Assembly: GCF_900104625.1 (NCBI RefSeq)
Contig: NZ_FNVZ01000005.1
Span: forward strand, 248,001 to 312,000
Reading direction: 5' to 3'
Length of the DNA: 64,000 nucleotides
Origin: Leptotrichia massiliensis
GTDB lineage: Bacteria > Fusobacteriota > Fusobacteriia > Fusobacteriales > Leptotrichiaceae
Both the position numbers and the translations under genes were made by a program. Positions 45,605 to 54,001 of this stretch are shown piece after piece (positions within the stretch are counted from its first letter, which is position 1; each line of letters opens with the position of its first letter). Below the pieces are notes generated by a model. It was given only the letters and a program-made list of their open reading frames with translations, had not been told where the DNA came from and did not search any database.

Positions 45605-48238
45605 ATGAGATTATTTTATGAAGACGAATTGAGAAGAAAGTCGTATAAAGAGATGTACCAGATTGCTGTAGAGGAAAAACTTGTGGATGTATATTTGGAG
45701 AATCCTACTAGAGAGGAACTGATAAATATTTTATTAAAATTTAGAGGGGCAAGGCCAGATTACAGTATTAATAAATATAATGAAAATGGGCTTCCTATGG
45801 TTCAAGCTCTGTTTGATGACAAGTTAAGTGTTAGGATTCATCACGAAAATGAGATAAAGATACCGCACAAGATAATTTTGTATAAGGATTTGAATTTGAC
45901 CAGGGAAGATAATTATAAAATAATTATTCCTGACAAAATCGGGAACGCAAATGTTTTTTTGGTAAATGCAAATAATTATGTTTGTGGAATATTTAATCTT
46001 GAGAAGGATCTTGAAAAAAATGATGAATACTATTTGACATGCAAGACAGAGTTTTTAAGGGTAGAAAAGTTAAGAAATAATAAATTTTCATTTTTATTTT
46101 TTAAGTCAGATGACTTGAAATATATCTATAAATTTTATAATACAAAAGAAGATGATGCTTTGCCAACATATCCATATAAATTAAATTATTATAAAGTTGA
46201 TATTGAAAATTTTGAAGTAAGGGAACTGGAAGAAACAAGTACAGTTTTATGTATAGATTTTGGAACTTCTAATACTGCACTAGGAGCATACTTGGATACC
46301 AATTATGTAAGAGATTTGCCAACAAACGATATATTGAATGGAAATATAAAAATAAACGAAATAAACTATGTAAAATTTAATGATGGTGAAAGAAGATACA
46401 GGGAAATATTACCAACGATAGCCTATGTTGATGATTGCAGTGATGAGAATAATATAAAGTATTCTTTTGGCTATGATGTAGTTAAAAAACTTGAAATGAA
46501 TGATTACATTGTAAACGGCTCTCTTTTTTACGGATTAAAGAAATGGGTGCATGATCATGATGAAGTGGAGAAAATAAATGATGAATTTGGAAATATAAGG
46601 TATATAAAGAGAAGAGAAATTATAAAAGCGTATTTGAAATATATTGTAAAAAGAGCCGAATATATGTTCAAGTGTAAATTTAAAAAAATACATGCTTCTA
46701 GTCCGGTAAGGCTGAAGGAGCAGTTTTTGAATATGTTTCAGGAAATATTTTCTATTGATGTGAAAAATAAGGATGGAAAAGTAACTGGCAAGAGGTATGA
46801 ATATGAAATAATAACAGACAATGCTATGGATGAAGCGATAGCTGTGCTATACAATACAATAGAAAATCAGATAAAAAAAGGAAGATATATACAAGGGGAA
46901 GAATACAGCGCTTTAATTATAGATTGTGGAGGAGGAACAACAGATCTTGCGGCTTGTAAATATGTGATTGACAATGGAAAAATTTCGTATAAACTTGATA
47001 TAAAAACAAGTTTTGAAAATGGAGATGAAAATTTTGGGGGAAATAATTTAACATACCGATTAATGCAGTATTTGAAAGTGGTACTTGCAGAGAAATATTC
47101 AGAAAATAATGAAATATCAGTTAATGACTTAATCCCGTATGATAATGATATGATTTATAAAGTTATAGATGAATATGGAATAGAAAAAATATTTGAAAAT
47201 TTAGACAGGGAATATGAAAAAAGTGAAAAAATAATTCCTACAAAATATTCAAAATTTGAAAATAAAATGAGTGAATCGTATAGAAAAATAAAGAATAACT
47301 TTTATATGTTATGGGAAGCTGCCGAAAATATGAAAAAAGAATTTTTTACATCCGATGGAAGGCTAAGAACAAGATTTGATATTCCTAAAATTATGGAAAG
47401 AGAAAAGGATCTGCATATAACGGAATTGAAAACCTGGAATATTCATATAATGGAAAATGATAAATTTAAAACGATAAATAAATTTCCTGATGAGATTTTT
47501 ACTATAAAGGAAATAGAAAAAATATTAAAATCAGATATTTATTCAATGCTTAGAAAATTCTTGAATACCTATTACAAGGAAGGTATGCTATTTGAATATT
47601 CATTAATCAAGTTAAGTGGACAATCTACAAAAATAAGTACATTTCAGGAAGTTCTAAAGGAATTTGTGCCTGGAAAAATGATAGAGTATAAGGAACTTAG
47701 CCACAGGGATGATTACGAATTAAAGTTAAATTGTCTTGACGGAGCGATAAAATACTTGGATTATAAGAGATTTGGACATATGGATGTAAATATAGAAAAT
47801 GAAGTTCCGTTAGTACCGTATTCTGTATATGCTGAAAGATATGATGGAGAAAAAGTTGAAATGCTGGAAACTTCAAGAAAGGCTAGCGTACTTATGAGCT
47901 ATATAGATAAATCCATTTCAGCAATGGAATTGAAATTGTATGTACATAATGCAGAAAATGAGTTGAAAAAAGAAGTAATTTATAAAAATGTTAATGAATA
48001 TAAAGAAGAAGATGCAGAAGATATATTACGTGAATATGAAGGAATATTTACTCAATATGAAACAGATGAAATTGAAAACAATGTAGTAAGATTTTTCGTA
48101 TATACTGATATGAACAATTGGGGATTTTATGTAGTGCCAGTGCAAAGACATGGAGATCAGCTATATTTAGGGAAAAAACAATATTTCCCTTATGAAGATA
48201 ATCTTAATGAAATTTCATATTTTGATGGAGAACATTAA
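45605..48238 (+). CDS. Hsp70-like (actin/Hsp70 superfamily) ATPase with N-terminal extension
   Basis: The 877-aa protein carries an Hsp70/actin-type ATPase core: phosphate-1 loop IDFGTSNTALG (Asp218), phosphate-2 loop IIDCGGGTTDLA (Asp440) and an adenosine-type motif LSGQSTKISTF (~670). About 210 residues precede the core, including a SAP-like helical piece (NPTREELINILLKFRG). A large insertion (~500-620) separates the lobes, and the C-terminus lacks the canonical DnaK substrate domain. It is therefore a specialised Hsp70-like protein, not DnaK. The J-domain protein at 2016 is a natural partner. It closes the spike/effector locus. A role in effector folding or apparatus disassembly is speculative. 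Confidence 0.8.
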   Translation: MRLFYEDELRRKSYKEMYQIAVEEKLVDVYLENPTREELINILLKFRGARPDYSINKYNENGLPMVQALFDDKLSVRIHHENEIKIPHKIILYKDLNLTREDNYKIIIPDKIGNANVFLVNANNYVCGIFNLEKDLEKNDEYYLTCKTEFLRVEKLRNNKFSFLFFKSDDLKYIYKFYNTKEDDALPTYPYKLNYYKVDIENFEVRELEETSTVLCIDFGTSNTALGAYLDTNYVRDLPTNDILNGNIKINEINYVKFNDGERRYREILPTIAYVDDCSDENNIKYSFGYDVVKKLEMNDYIVNGSLFYGLKKWVHDHDEVEKINDEFGNIRYIKRREIIKAYLKYIVKRAEYMFKCKFKKIHASSPVRLKEQFLNMFQEIFSIDVKNKDGKVTGKRYEYEIITDNAMDEAIAVLYNTIENQIKKGRYIQGEEYSALIIDCGGGTTDLAACKYVIDNGKISYKLDIKTSFENGDENFGGNNLTYRLMQYLKVVLAEKYSENNEISVNDLIPYDNDMIYKVIDEYGIEKIFENLDREYEKSEKIIPTKYSKFENKMSESYRKIKNNFYMLWEAAENMKKEFFTSDGRLRTRFDIPKIMEREKDLHITELKTWNIHIMENDKFKTINKFPDEIFTIKEIEKILKSDIYSMLRKFLNTYYKEGMLFEYSLIKLSGQSTKISTFQEVLKEFVPGKMIEYKELSHRDDYELKLNCLDGAIKYLDYKRFGHMDVNIENEVPLVPYSVYAERYDGEKVEMLETSRKASVLMSYIDKSISAMELKLYVHNAENELKKEVIYKNVNEYKEEDAEDILREYEGIFTQYETDEIENNVVRFFVYTDMNNWGFYVVPVQRHGDQLYLGKKQYFPYEDNLNEISYFDGEH

Positions 48239-48343
48239 TATTATTACTTTGTAAATAGAAAATAAGCAAAGTTTAAAAAGAGGGGGTAAAATTCAAAAAA
48301 TTTATATTTGAAATAATGACTAAATATAAAAAAGGAGAAGACT

Positions 48344-49531
48344 TTGATAATAAATAAAAAAGATAATATAATCTGGTTACTACCTTGTATTTTAATTTTT
48401 GTAATTTTATTAATGGTTGGAATGTGTACTCCGAGAATAAATGAAAAGTATATGGTAGATACTACTAAAAGAGAAACTTTAGAAATATTTACGAAAATGA
48501 AAGGTAAAGTTGAAGCTAAAGATTTTGTGTCCATAGGACTTGATGTTCAGTTGCAAGTTGATGATGTTTTTTTTAAGGAAGGTGCTAGGATAAAAAAGGG
48601 GGATATTTTAGTTAAATTCAGTGATTATAAAGAAAGAGATTTAAATTCAAAAATGCAGGAGCTTAAACAAAATCTAGCTGTCAAAAATTCACAACTAAGA
48701 TTTTTGAAAAATCAATATGGTGAAGGAGCAGATACTACAAATGATATAAACAACCTTACTGGAGAAATTAAAGCATTGGAAGGAGAATTGATAAAATTAA
48801 ACAATGAAAGTGGATTAGTGCGAAGAGCTATAATAAGTCCAATTGATGGCTATATTGTAAAAATAAATGTTTTAAAAGGACAATATGCTGATTCGTTAAC
48901 TCCAGTAGTAGTTTTAGCAAAAATACAGGATGTCAAGATTGTCAGTGAACCTGTAAGAGAAAATCAGCTACAATATGTTAATGTAGGAAATACAGCAAAT
49001 ATTAGTGTAATAAACAATAATAATTCATATGAAGCCATTTTGTATAAAATAAATAATATAGGTATAGAAAATTTGAAAACATTGGAATTTTTAACTTCAG
49101 ATTTTAAAGATTTAAGTTTAAATCAGGAAGTAAATATAAGGCTGATTCATCAGAAGAAGGAAAACGTAATAACTGTACCAGTAAATGCTGTAGTTAAACG
49201 AAAATCTAAAAATGGAAAAACTGATAAATATTATATTTATTTGATAGATAAAAATAATAAAGTTACTGAAAAAGAAGTTCTGGTTGGTATGAATAATGGA
49301 GAGAAAATAGAAATTTCTGGTGAAAATATAAAAGAGGGAATGGAAATAGTAGTAAATCCTAATGATAAAATAAAAAATAATGTAATTGTGAAAAGAATAG
49401 ACTATAAGCAAATAAAGATAAATAAGGAAAAAGAGCTTGAAAAATTACAAAGAGAAAATGAACAAAAGAAAAAAGATATAGAGAAAAATGAAGCTGAGAT
49501 AATAAGGTTGAAAAGAAATGAAAAAAAATAA
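48344..49531 (+). CDS. HlyD-family membrane fusion (periplasmic adaptor) protein
   Basis: It starts at TTG 48344 behind AAAGGAGAAG; no ATG lies nearby in frame. The 395-aa product has one N-terminal membrane helix (~10-28). A lipoyl/barrel-sandwich half-motif follows (VEAKDFVSIGLDVQLQVDDV), then a helical hairpin (~95-150), the second half (AIISPIDGYIVKINVLKGQY), a beta-barrel domain and a C-terminal coiled-coil of Lys/Glu. These proteins bridge inner-membrane transporters and outer-membrane channels. No ABC transporter or TolC-like gene is adjacent. The next gene overlaps by 14 nt. Confidence 0.85.
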   Translation: MIINKKDNIIWLLPCILIFVILLMVGMCTPRINEKYMVDTTKRETLEIFTKMKGKVEAKDFVSIGLDVQLQVDDVFFKEGARIKKGDILVKFSDYKERDLNSKMQELKQNLAVKNSQLRFLKNQYGEGADTTNDINNLTGEIKALEGELIKLNNESGLVRRAIISPIDGYIVKINVLKGQYADSLTPVVVLAKIQDVKIVSEPVRENQLQYVNVGNTANISVINNNNSYEAILYKINNIGIENLKTLEFLTSDFKDLSLNQEVNIRLIHQKKENVITVPVNAVVKRKSKNGKTDKYYIYLIDKNNKVTEKEVLVGMNNGEKIEISGENIKEGMEIVVNPNDKIKNNVIVKRIDYKQIKINKEKELEKLQRENEQKKKDIEKNEAEIIRLKRNEKK

Positions 49532-50318
49532 TGTTTTAAAAATAGCAGGATATTCAATTGTTTTAATTTTATTTGCATTCTTTATAGGAAAAATTAGTCA
49601 AAATGAATACGAAGATGAGGATGATAAAAAGATTTTGGAAATAGAGCAAATTTTAAAGAATAGAGAAGAAAAAAATAATGTAAAAACAAATATTTCTTCT
49701 CAAAATGAAAATTTAGAAACATTAATAATAATGGATACAAATTCACAAGCACAAGAAGATATAAAAATGGAAGCTACAGAAAATTACAACACCCTTCAAA
49801 ATATCCCAAAGGTATTAACAAATAAAAATAACAACAACAAAAATTATTCTGTGAATAAATTAAATATTTCCAAACAAGAAATTACACCAAATTATGAAAG
49901 TAACGATAATTATATTTCGGAAAATACAAATGAACTTTTCTGGCCTGTACTATCAACTGAAATAACAAGTAAATATGGAAAAAGAGTACATCCTATATCA
50001 AATAAAGAAAAAATTCATAATGGAATTGATATTAAAGCGGTAACAGGAGCTGCCGTAATGTCGTCAGTAGATGGAACAGTAACTTATGCTGGAAGGAATG
50101 GAGGATATGGTAATTTCATTGAAGTGAGAAGAAGAGATGGATTAACTGTGAGATACGCTCATTTAAATAAAATAAATACAGCTGTAGGAAATAGTGTAAA
50201 AATGGGAGATAAAATAGGAGAGGTAGGAAGTACGGGAGTAAGTACAGGTTCCCATCTTCATTTTGAAGTTTTAAAAGATGGGAACTCAGTTAATCCGATG
50301 GATTTTGAATATAGGTAA
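49518..50318 (+). CDS. M23 (LytM-type) peptidoglycan endopeptidase, membrane-anchored
   Basis: The 266-aa protein has an N-terminal membrane helix (~7-25), an Asn/Glu/Lys-rich spacer, and an M23 domain (~140-266) with all zinc/catalytic residues: His167 and Asp171 (HNGID), His215 (YAHLN) and His246/His248 (HLHFEV). It should cleave peptide cross-links in the periplasm, or act as an activator if regulated. It overlaps the HlyD-like gene by 14 nt, so the two are co-translated. Together they may make a passage through the envelope, but a link to the spike locus is only positional. Confidence 0.9.
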   Translation: MKKNNVLKIAGYSIVLILFAFFIGKISQNEYEDEDDKKILEIEQILKNREEKNNVKTNISSQNENLETLIIMDTNSQAQEDIKMEATENYNTLQNIPKVLTNKNNNNKNYSVNKLNISKQEITPNYESNDNYISENTNELFWPVLSTEITSKYGKRVHPISNKEKIHNGIDIKAVTGAAVMSSVDGTVTYAGRNGGYGNFIEVRRRDGLTVRYAHLNKINTAVGNSVKMGDKIGEVGSTGVSTGSHLHFEVLKDGNSVNPMDFEYR

Positions 50319-50651
50319 ATAAAAAAATGAAAAGAAATTATCAAGATTTTACTTAATAAGTATTTAATTTGATTTTTAAAATAAAAAAATAATGTTATAA
50401 AAAATATATATAAAATAACTGAAAATATGATACAATATATATAAAATATAATAAATATTTTTTTATAAGAAAAATAAATTGAACGTTTTTAGCTAAAATA
50501 AAACAAGAATAATGGTAACAAATTGGTAACAAATTAAATTATAAACCCTTTAAAATAAAGCTTTTGAAGGACTTTGGAATGTTCCCGCAAACTGGGCATA
50601 TTGAGGTAGTGGGATTATTGGAGAAATAAAAAATTTAATGAAAGGAAAAAT
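50319..50651. other. Intergenic region with a small GC-richer patch
   Basis: The stretch is extremely A+T-rich up to ~50550, with candidate -10 boxes (GATACAAT near 50430) but no convincing -35 partner. A direct repeat, GGTAACAAATT, occurs twice (~50513-50534). Bases ~50565-50625 are more G+C-rich and contain a short frame (FEGLWNVPANWAY) that looks like a scrap of coding DNA. This is the border between the spike/HlyD segment and the RES-domain gene. Confidence 0.35.
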
Positions 50652-51929
50652 ATGGAAGAAAAAAGATGCATATTTTGTTTTTTAAGCGATAGAAATCAAA
50701 AAAAGATGCAGAAATACTCGCAAATTCAAGAAGAAAAATATGAAGATATTTTAATAATATTTAAGAAACTATTTATTAATGATTTTTTAATGTGTTTGTC
50801 TGAAAACCACAAATTATGTGAAAAACATTTGAAAATAAGATATATAAATATAATAATTGAAAATTTTAAAAAAATTGAAATTGAAGAAATAGATAATTTT
50901 TTTGAAAAATTAATAGAAGTATACAAAAATTGGATTTCTGGAAAAGCATTAGTTGCTATGCAAAGTTTACATCAATTATTAACGGATAAAAATATTTTAA
51001 ATAAAGAGGAAGTATTTAATTTAAGAAATATGTTATTTTTTAGAGGAAGAGAAAATTTTGGGATACCGTATAATAGATATGATATGTTTCATATACCATA
51101 TGATAAAAGATATTTAGTAAAAAATCAAAGATTTAGTTTAAGTGGTTATCCTCTATTGTACTTAAATTGTTCAATAAAAGGAGTTAGTCAGGAATTAGAA
51201 ATAGAGAATAATCAGGATAAATTTGTATTTTCATATTTTCATTTTAAAAATGTAGAGCCAGAAATAGAAAATAGCATTTATTCTTTTACAAATCCTTTTA
51301 AAATATTTTTTAATGATAAAAATAAATTTATGAACATGACAGAAGAAAAAACTTATATAAATTCTTACAAAATGGAGAATTTAAAAATTAAAATTTTAAA
51401 ATTAATATTATCATCTTTTTGTTTATTTGAAAAACGAGTTCAACATAAAAAACAAGAAGAAGAAGGGAAAAGCATTTTTTTTGAAGAATATGTTATTCCT
51501 CAAATATTTACACAAATTTTAAAAGTTAATGATTTTTATGGAATTTTTTATCCTTCCACTCGAATAAATGAATTTACGCAATCTAGTTTATATGATGAAA
51601 ATAATTTTAACTTAGTATATTTTCCAACATATAACTCAGAGAGACATTATGACTATAATTTATTTAAAAATTTAGATATTTCTACACCAATAAACTATGA
51701 AATTTTAAATTATAAAATAACTCCAACACTTAAAGATTATGATAAACTTTCGTATACATTTTCTCAGAAAAAAGGAAATAAAAATAGAATTTTTTTTGAA
51801 TTGTTAATGATATATTTAGATGAGTCAAATAGAAGAAAATTTTATGTTGAAAACAATAATGGTAATGAAATAGAACTTGAAAGAATATTAACATATAATT
51901 TTTTACAAAAAAGTATATTAAATTTTTAA
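50652..51929 (+). CDS. RES-domain protein with Cys/His-rich helical N-terminus (candidate NAD-targeting toxin)
   Basis: The 425-aa product has a helical N-terminal region (~1-120) with C-x2-C and CLSENHKLCEKH. This matches the idea of a HEPN-type RES N-terminal domain, though I cannot confirm it. A RES domain follows: FFRGRENFG (Arg131/133), QRFSLSGYPLLYLN (~159-172), QELE (Glu181), and GIFYPSTR with Ser302, then NFNLVYFP. RES domains (Xre-MbcA-type toxin pairs) degrade NAD in known cases. The Arg, Glu and Ser for which the family is named are all identifiable. The gene starts a short operon with the small gene at 51960. Confidence 0.75.
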   Translation: MEEKRCIFCFLSDRNQKKMQKYSQIQEEKYEDILIIFKKLFINDFLMCLSENHKLCEKHLKIRYINIIIENFKKIEIEEIDNFFEKLIEVYKNWISGKALVAMQSLHQLLTDKNILNKEEVFNLRNMLFFRGRENFGIPYNRYDMFHIPYDKRYLVKNQRFSLSGYPLLYLNCSIKGVSQELEIENNQDKFVFSYFHFKNVEPEIENSIYSFTNPFKIFFNDKNKFMNMTEEKTYINSYKMENLKIKILKLILSSFCLFEKRVQHKKQEEEGKSIFFEEYVIPQIFTQILKVNDFYGIFYPSTRINEFTQSSLYDENNFNLVYFPTYNSERHYDYNLFKNLDISTPINYEILNYKITPTLKDYDKLSYTFSQKKGNKNRIFFELLMIYLDESNRRKFYVENNNGNEIELERILTYNFLQKSILNF

Positions 51930-51959
51930 GATATCTTATAACAAAAGGAGGAATGAATA

Positions 51960-52229
51960 ATGCAAATAACAATAGAACAAATAAAAAGAAATCTTAGCAT
52001 AATAAACGATATTTATTCAAATGGTGATAATACTGAAGACAATACTATTGAAATAGATTTTAATAATGAAACGGTAGAACCAGAAGAAATAAAAAAAATA
52101 TTTTCGAAAATTTACGATTTTCATAAAAAATCTAAAAAAGAATTAATTATAAAAAATAATTCAGAAGAGAATTATCAAGAAATATTAGATATATTTTTAT
52201 TGAAAAAATTAGAAGATCTAAAAAAATAA
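51960..52229 (+). CDS. Small acidic protein paired with the RES-domain gene
   Basis: The 89-aa product, behind AAAGGAGG, starts 30 nt after the RES gene. It is acidic/Lys-rich with short beta (NTIEIDFNNETVEPEEIKKI) and helical parts, and has no helix-turn-helix. The usual RES partner is an Xre-type antitoxin placed upstream, so this would be an unusual antitoxin or immunity gene if it is one. The layout (toxin first, small gene after) resembles toxin-immunity pairs of effector islands. Confidence 0.5.
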   Translation: MQITIEQIKRNLSIINDIYSNGDNTEDNTIEIDFNNETVEPEEIKKIFSKIYDFHKKSKKELIIKNNSEENYQEILDIFLLKKLEDLKK

Positions 52230-52318
52230 TTCTCGTATTTCTAATCACTAGCTTATTAAGCAAAAATTATCCTTATGTTAGTTTGTAATCTTAATTTTAG
52301 AGAATTTATTAAAAATAA

Positions 52319-52429
52319 CTAAAAGTTTGGAAAATAAAAGAAAGTGAGTTTTTAATACAGAAGGTTTTTGGTAGTTATCAGAATGCATATTGGCTGAGAT
52401 TGGATTTATTGTTGAGTGAAATTGATTAA
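52319..52429 (+). other. Short open frame without a start codon, probable gene remnant
   Basis: The frame reads KVFGSYQNAYWLRLDLLLSE and ends TAA 52427-52429. The composition is coding-like and differs from the flanking bases, but there is no start codon or ribosome-binding site. I regard it as the end of a lost gene. The rest of 52230-52472 has no recognisable feature. Confidence 0.25.
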
Positions 52430-52472
52430 GAGAAAAGAGAAAAATTTATACAAATAAAGGAAGTTGATATTT

Positions 52473-53060
52473 ATGAAAATATACACAAAATATGGTGATG
52501 AAGGTTTTACAAGACTTTATGGAGGACAAAGAGTCAGCAAGACTCACGTTAGAGTAGAAGCATATGGAACAATGGATGAAGTTTGTTCATTACTAGGAGT
52601 AATTATTGCTGAAATTCGTGAAGATGAAAAGCTGAATGATGTACTCGGAAAGATACGTGAAGAATGTGAAAATATACAGCAGCAGCTTTTTGACTGCGGA
52701 AGTGACCTTGCGACTCCTGATGGATTACGAGAGTACAAGCAAACAATTGATGATGTAAAATGGCTTGAGGAAAGAATGGATGAATATATTCCACAATTGC
52801 CTAAATTAGAATGTTTTGTAATTCCTGGAGGAAGCAGAATGTCAAGCATGTTTCATCTTATGCGGACAAGTACTCGTAGCTTGGAACGAAAAATGATTGC
52901 TGTAATTGAAGCGAATGAAGGAATAAATAAAGTTGGACTTCAATATATCAATAGACTTTCTGACTATTTCTTTGTAGTAGCATGCCTTACAAATCTAAAA
53001 TTAGGAAATAACGAAACTATCTATAAAAGAAGTGCAAAAATTTTTAGAAATAGCAAATAG
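52473..53060 (+). CDS. Cob(I)alamin adenosyltransferase, PduO type
   Basis: AAAGGAAG places the start at ATG 52473 (a TTG at 52464 is in frame). The 195-aa protein has the PduO-type pattern: N-terminal TKYGDEGFTRLYGGQRVSK for ATP/phosphate binding, VEAYGTMDEVCSLLG, and the C-terminal FHLMRTSTRSLERKMIAVIE with the conserved Arg/Glu. It transfers the adenosyl group of ATP to cob(I)alamin to make adenosylcobalamin. No other cobalamin gene is nearby. The PduO assignment is firm; whether it serves import/salvage or a B12 enzyme elsewhere cannot be seen. Confidence 0.9.
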   Translation: MKIYTKYGDEGFTRLYGGQRVSKTHVRVEAYGTMDEVCSLLGVIIAEIREDEKLNDVLGKIREECENIQQQLFDCGSDLATPDGLREYKQTIDDVKWLEERMDEYIPQLPKLECFVIPGGSRMSSMFHLMRTSTRSLERKMIAVIEANEGINKVGLQYINRLSDYFFVVACLTNLKLGNNETIYKRSAKIFRNSK

Positions 53061-53073
53061 TGTGTATTTAAAT

Positions 53074-53108
53074 TAGAATTTTAAAATTTCTAGAATAATT
53101 TTTTTAAT
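53074..53108 (+). terminator. Possible weak terminator after the adenosyltransferase gene
   Basis: TAGAATTTT and AAAATTTCTA can pair with one bulge, followed by a T-rich stretch (ATTTTTTTAA). The stem is all A-T except one pair, so termination may be weak. Confidence 0.35.
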
Positions 53109-53131
53109 ATCATAATAAGGAGAAAAATTTA

Positions 53132-53935
53132 ATGAAATTAGGAATTATTGGAGCAGGAAATATGGGAAGCTCTATATTGAAAGGCGTTACATCTTCAAAC
53201 TTTCTTGAAAATAAAAATATAGCCATTTTTGATTTAAACAAGGAAAAAATTGAAGAATTATCAAAAGAGTATCGAATAAAAAAAGGAGAAAATGAAAATG
53301 AACTTGCAAAAGAAAGCGATATTCTAATTCTTTCTGTAAAACCAAACATTATCCCTAAAGTATTGGATAAAATAAAAGATGATTTGTCAGAAAAAACGAT
53401 TGTTTTATCAATTGCTGCTGGAATTAGCATTGATTTTATTGAAAATATTATTGGAACTGATAAAAAAGTTATTAGAACTATGCCAAACACACCTGCTCAA
53501 GTGATGGAAGGAATGACGGCAGTTTCTTTTAATCAGAACATTCAGGAAAATGAAAAAAGTATGATTTTTAAATTACTAAATAGTTTTGGAAAAAGTATTG
53601 AAATTGAGGAAAAACTTATGCATGCCTATACAGGAATTAGCGGCTCTTTACCAGCGTATGTTTACGTATTTATGGAGGCTCTTGCGGATGGCGGGGTATT
53701 GGAAGGGATGCCAAGAGACAAGGCTTACGAAATCATTGCTCAAACAGTTTTGGGCTCAGCTAAAATGATGCTTGAAACAAAAAAACATCCAGGAATTTTA
53801 AAAGATGAGGTAACTTCTCCAGGAGGAACTACAATTGCCGCTTTGAAAGTGCTGGAAGATGGTAAATTTAGAGGAACTGTAATGGAAGCCGTTAAGGCTT
53901 GTACAGAAAAGTCTAAAGAAATGGCAGGGGAGTAA
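53132..53935 (+). CDS. proC: Pyrroline-5-carboxylate reductase
   Basis: The 267-aa protein starts with the NAD(P)-binding GIIGAGNMGSS (residues 4-14). It contains the signature region VIRTMPNTPAQVMEGMTAVS and the C-terminal GVLEGMPRDKAYEIIAQTVL and HPGILKDEVTSPGGTTIAAL, which define ProC. It reduces 1-pyrroline-5-carboxylate to proline with NAD(P)H as a cytoplasmic enzyme. Length is normal. AAGGAGAAA precedes the ATG. It is monocistronic or follows the adenosyltransferase gene, and ends in a strong terminator whose stem begins before the stop codon. Confidence 0.95.
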   Translation: MKLGIIGAGNMGSSILKGVTSSNFLENKNIAIFDLNKEKIEELSKEYRIKKGENENELAKESDILILSVKPNIIPKVLDKIKDDLSEKTIVLSIAAGISIDFIENIIGTDKKVIRTMPNTPAQVMEGMTAVSFNQNIQENEKSMIFKLLNSFGKSIEIEEKLMHAYTGISGSLPAYVYVFMEALADGGVLEGMPRDKAYEIIAQTVLGSAKMMLETKKHPGILKDEVTSPGGTTIAALKVLEDGKFRGTVMEAVKACTEKSKEMAGE

Positions 53936-53948
53936 AATCCCCTCTTTT
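53924..53948 (+). terminator. Rho-independent terminator of proC
   Basis: AGGGGA (53926-53931) pairs with TCCCCT (53938-53943) around a six-base loop and is followed by CTTTTG. The proC stop codon TAA lies in the loop. The GC-rich stem contrasts with the flanks. Confidence 0.75.
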
Positions 53949-54001
53949 GCTATATTTATAAATATTCTAAGACTAAACCCATTTAAATAATGAATTTACT
54001 T

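Noticed and set aside
45605-48238. Housekeeping dnaK
   Set aside because: The phosphate loops are Hsp70-like, but a ~210-residue N-terminal extension, a large insertion and lack of a DnaK substrate domain exclude it.
50513-50534. GGTAACAAATT direct repeat as an attachment site
   Set aside because: The repeat is only two adjacent short copies; no integrase gene or distant matching copy was found in the window.
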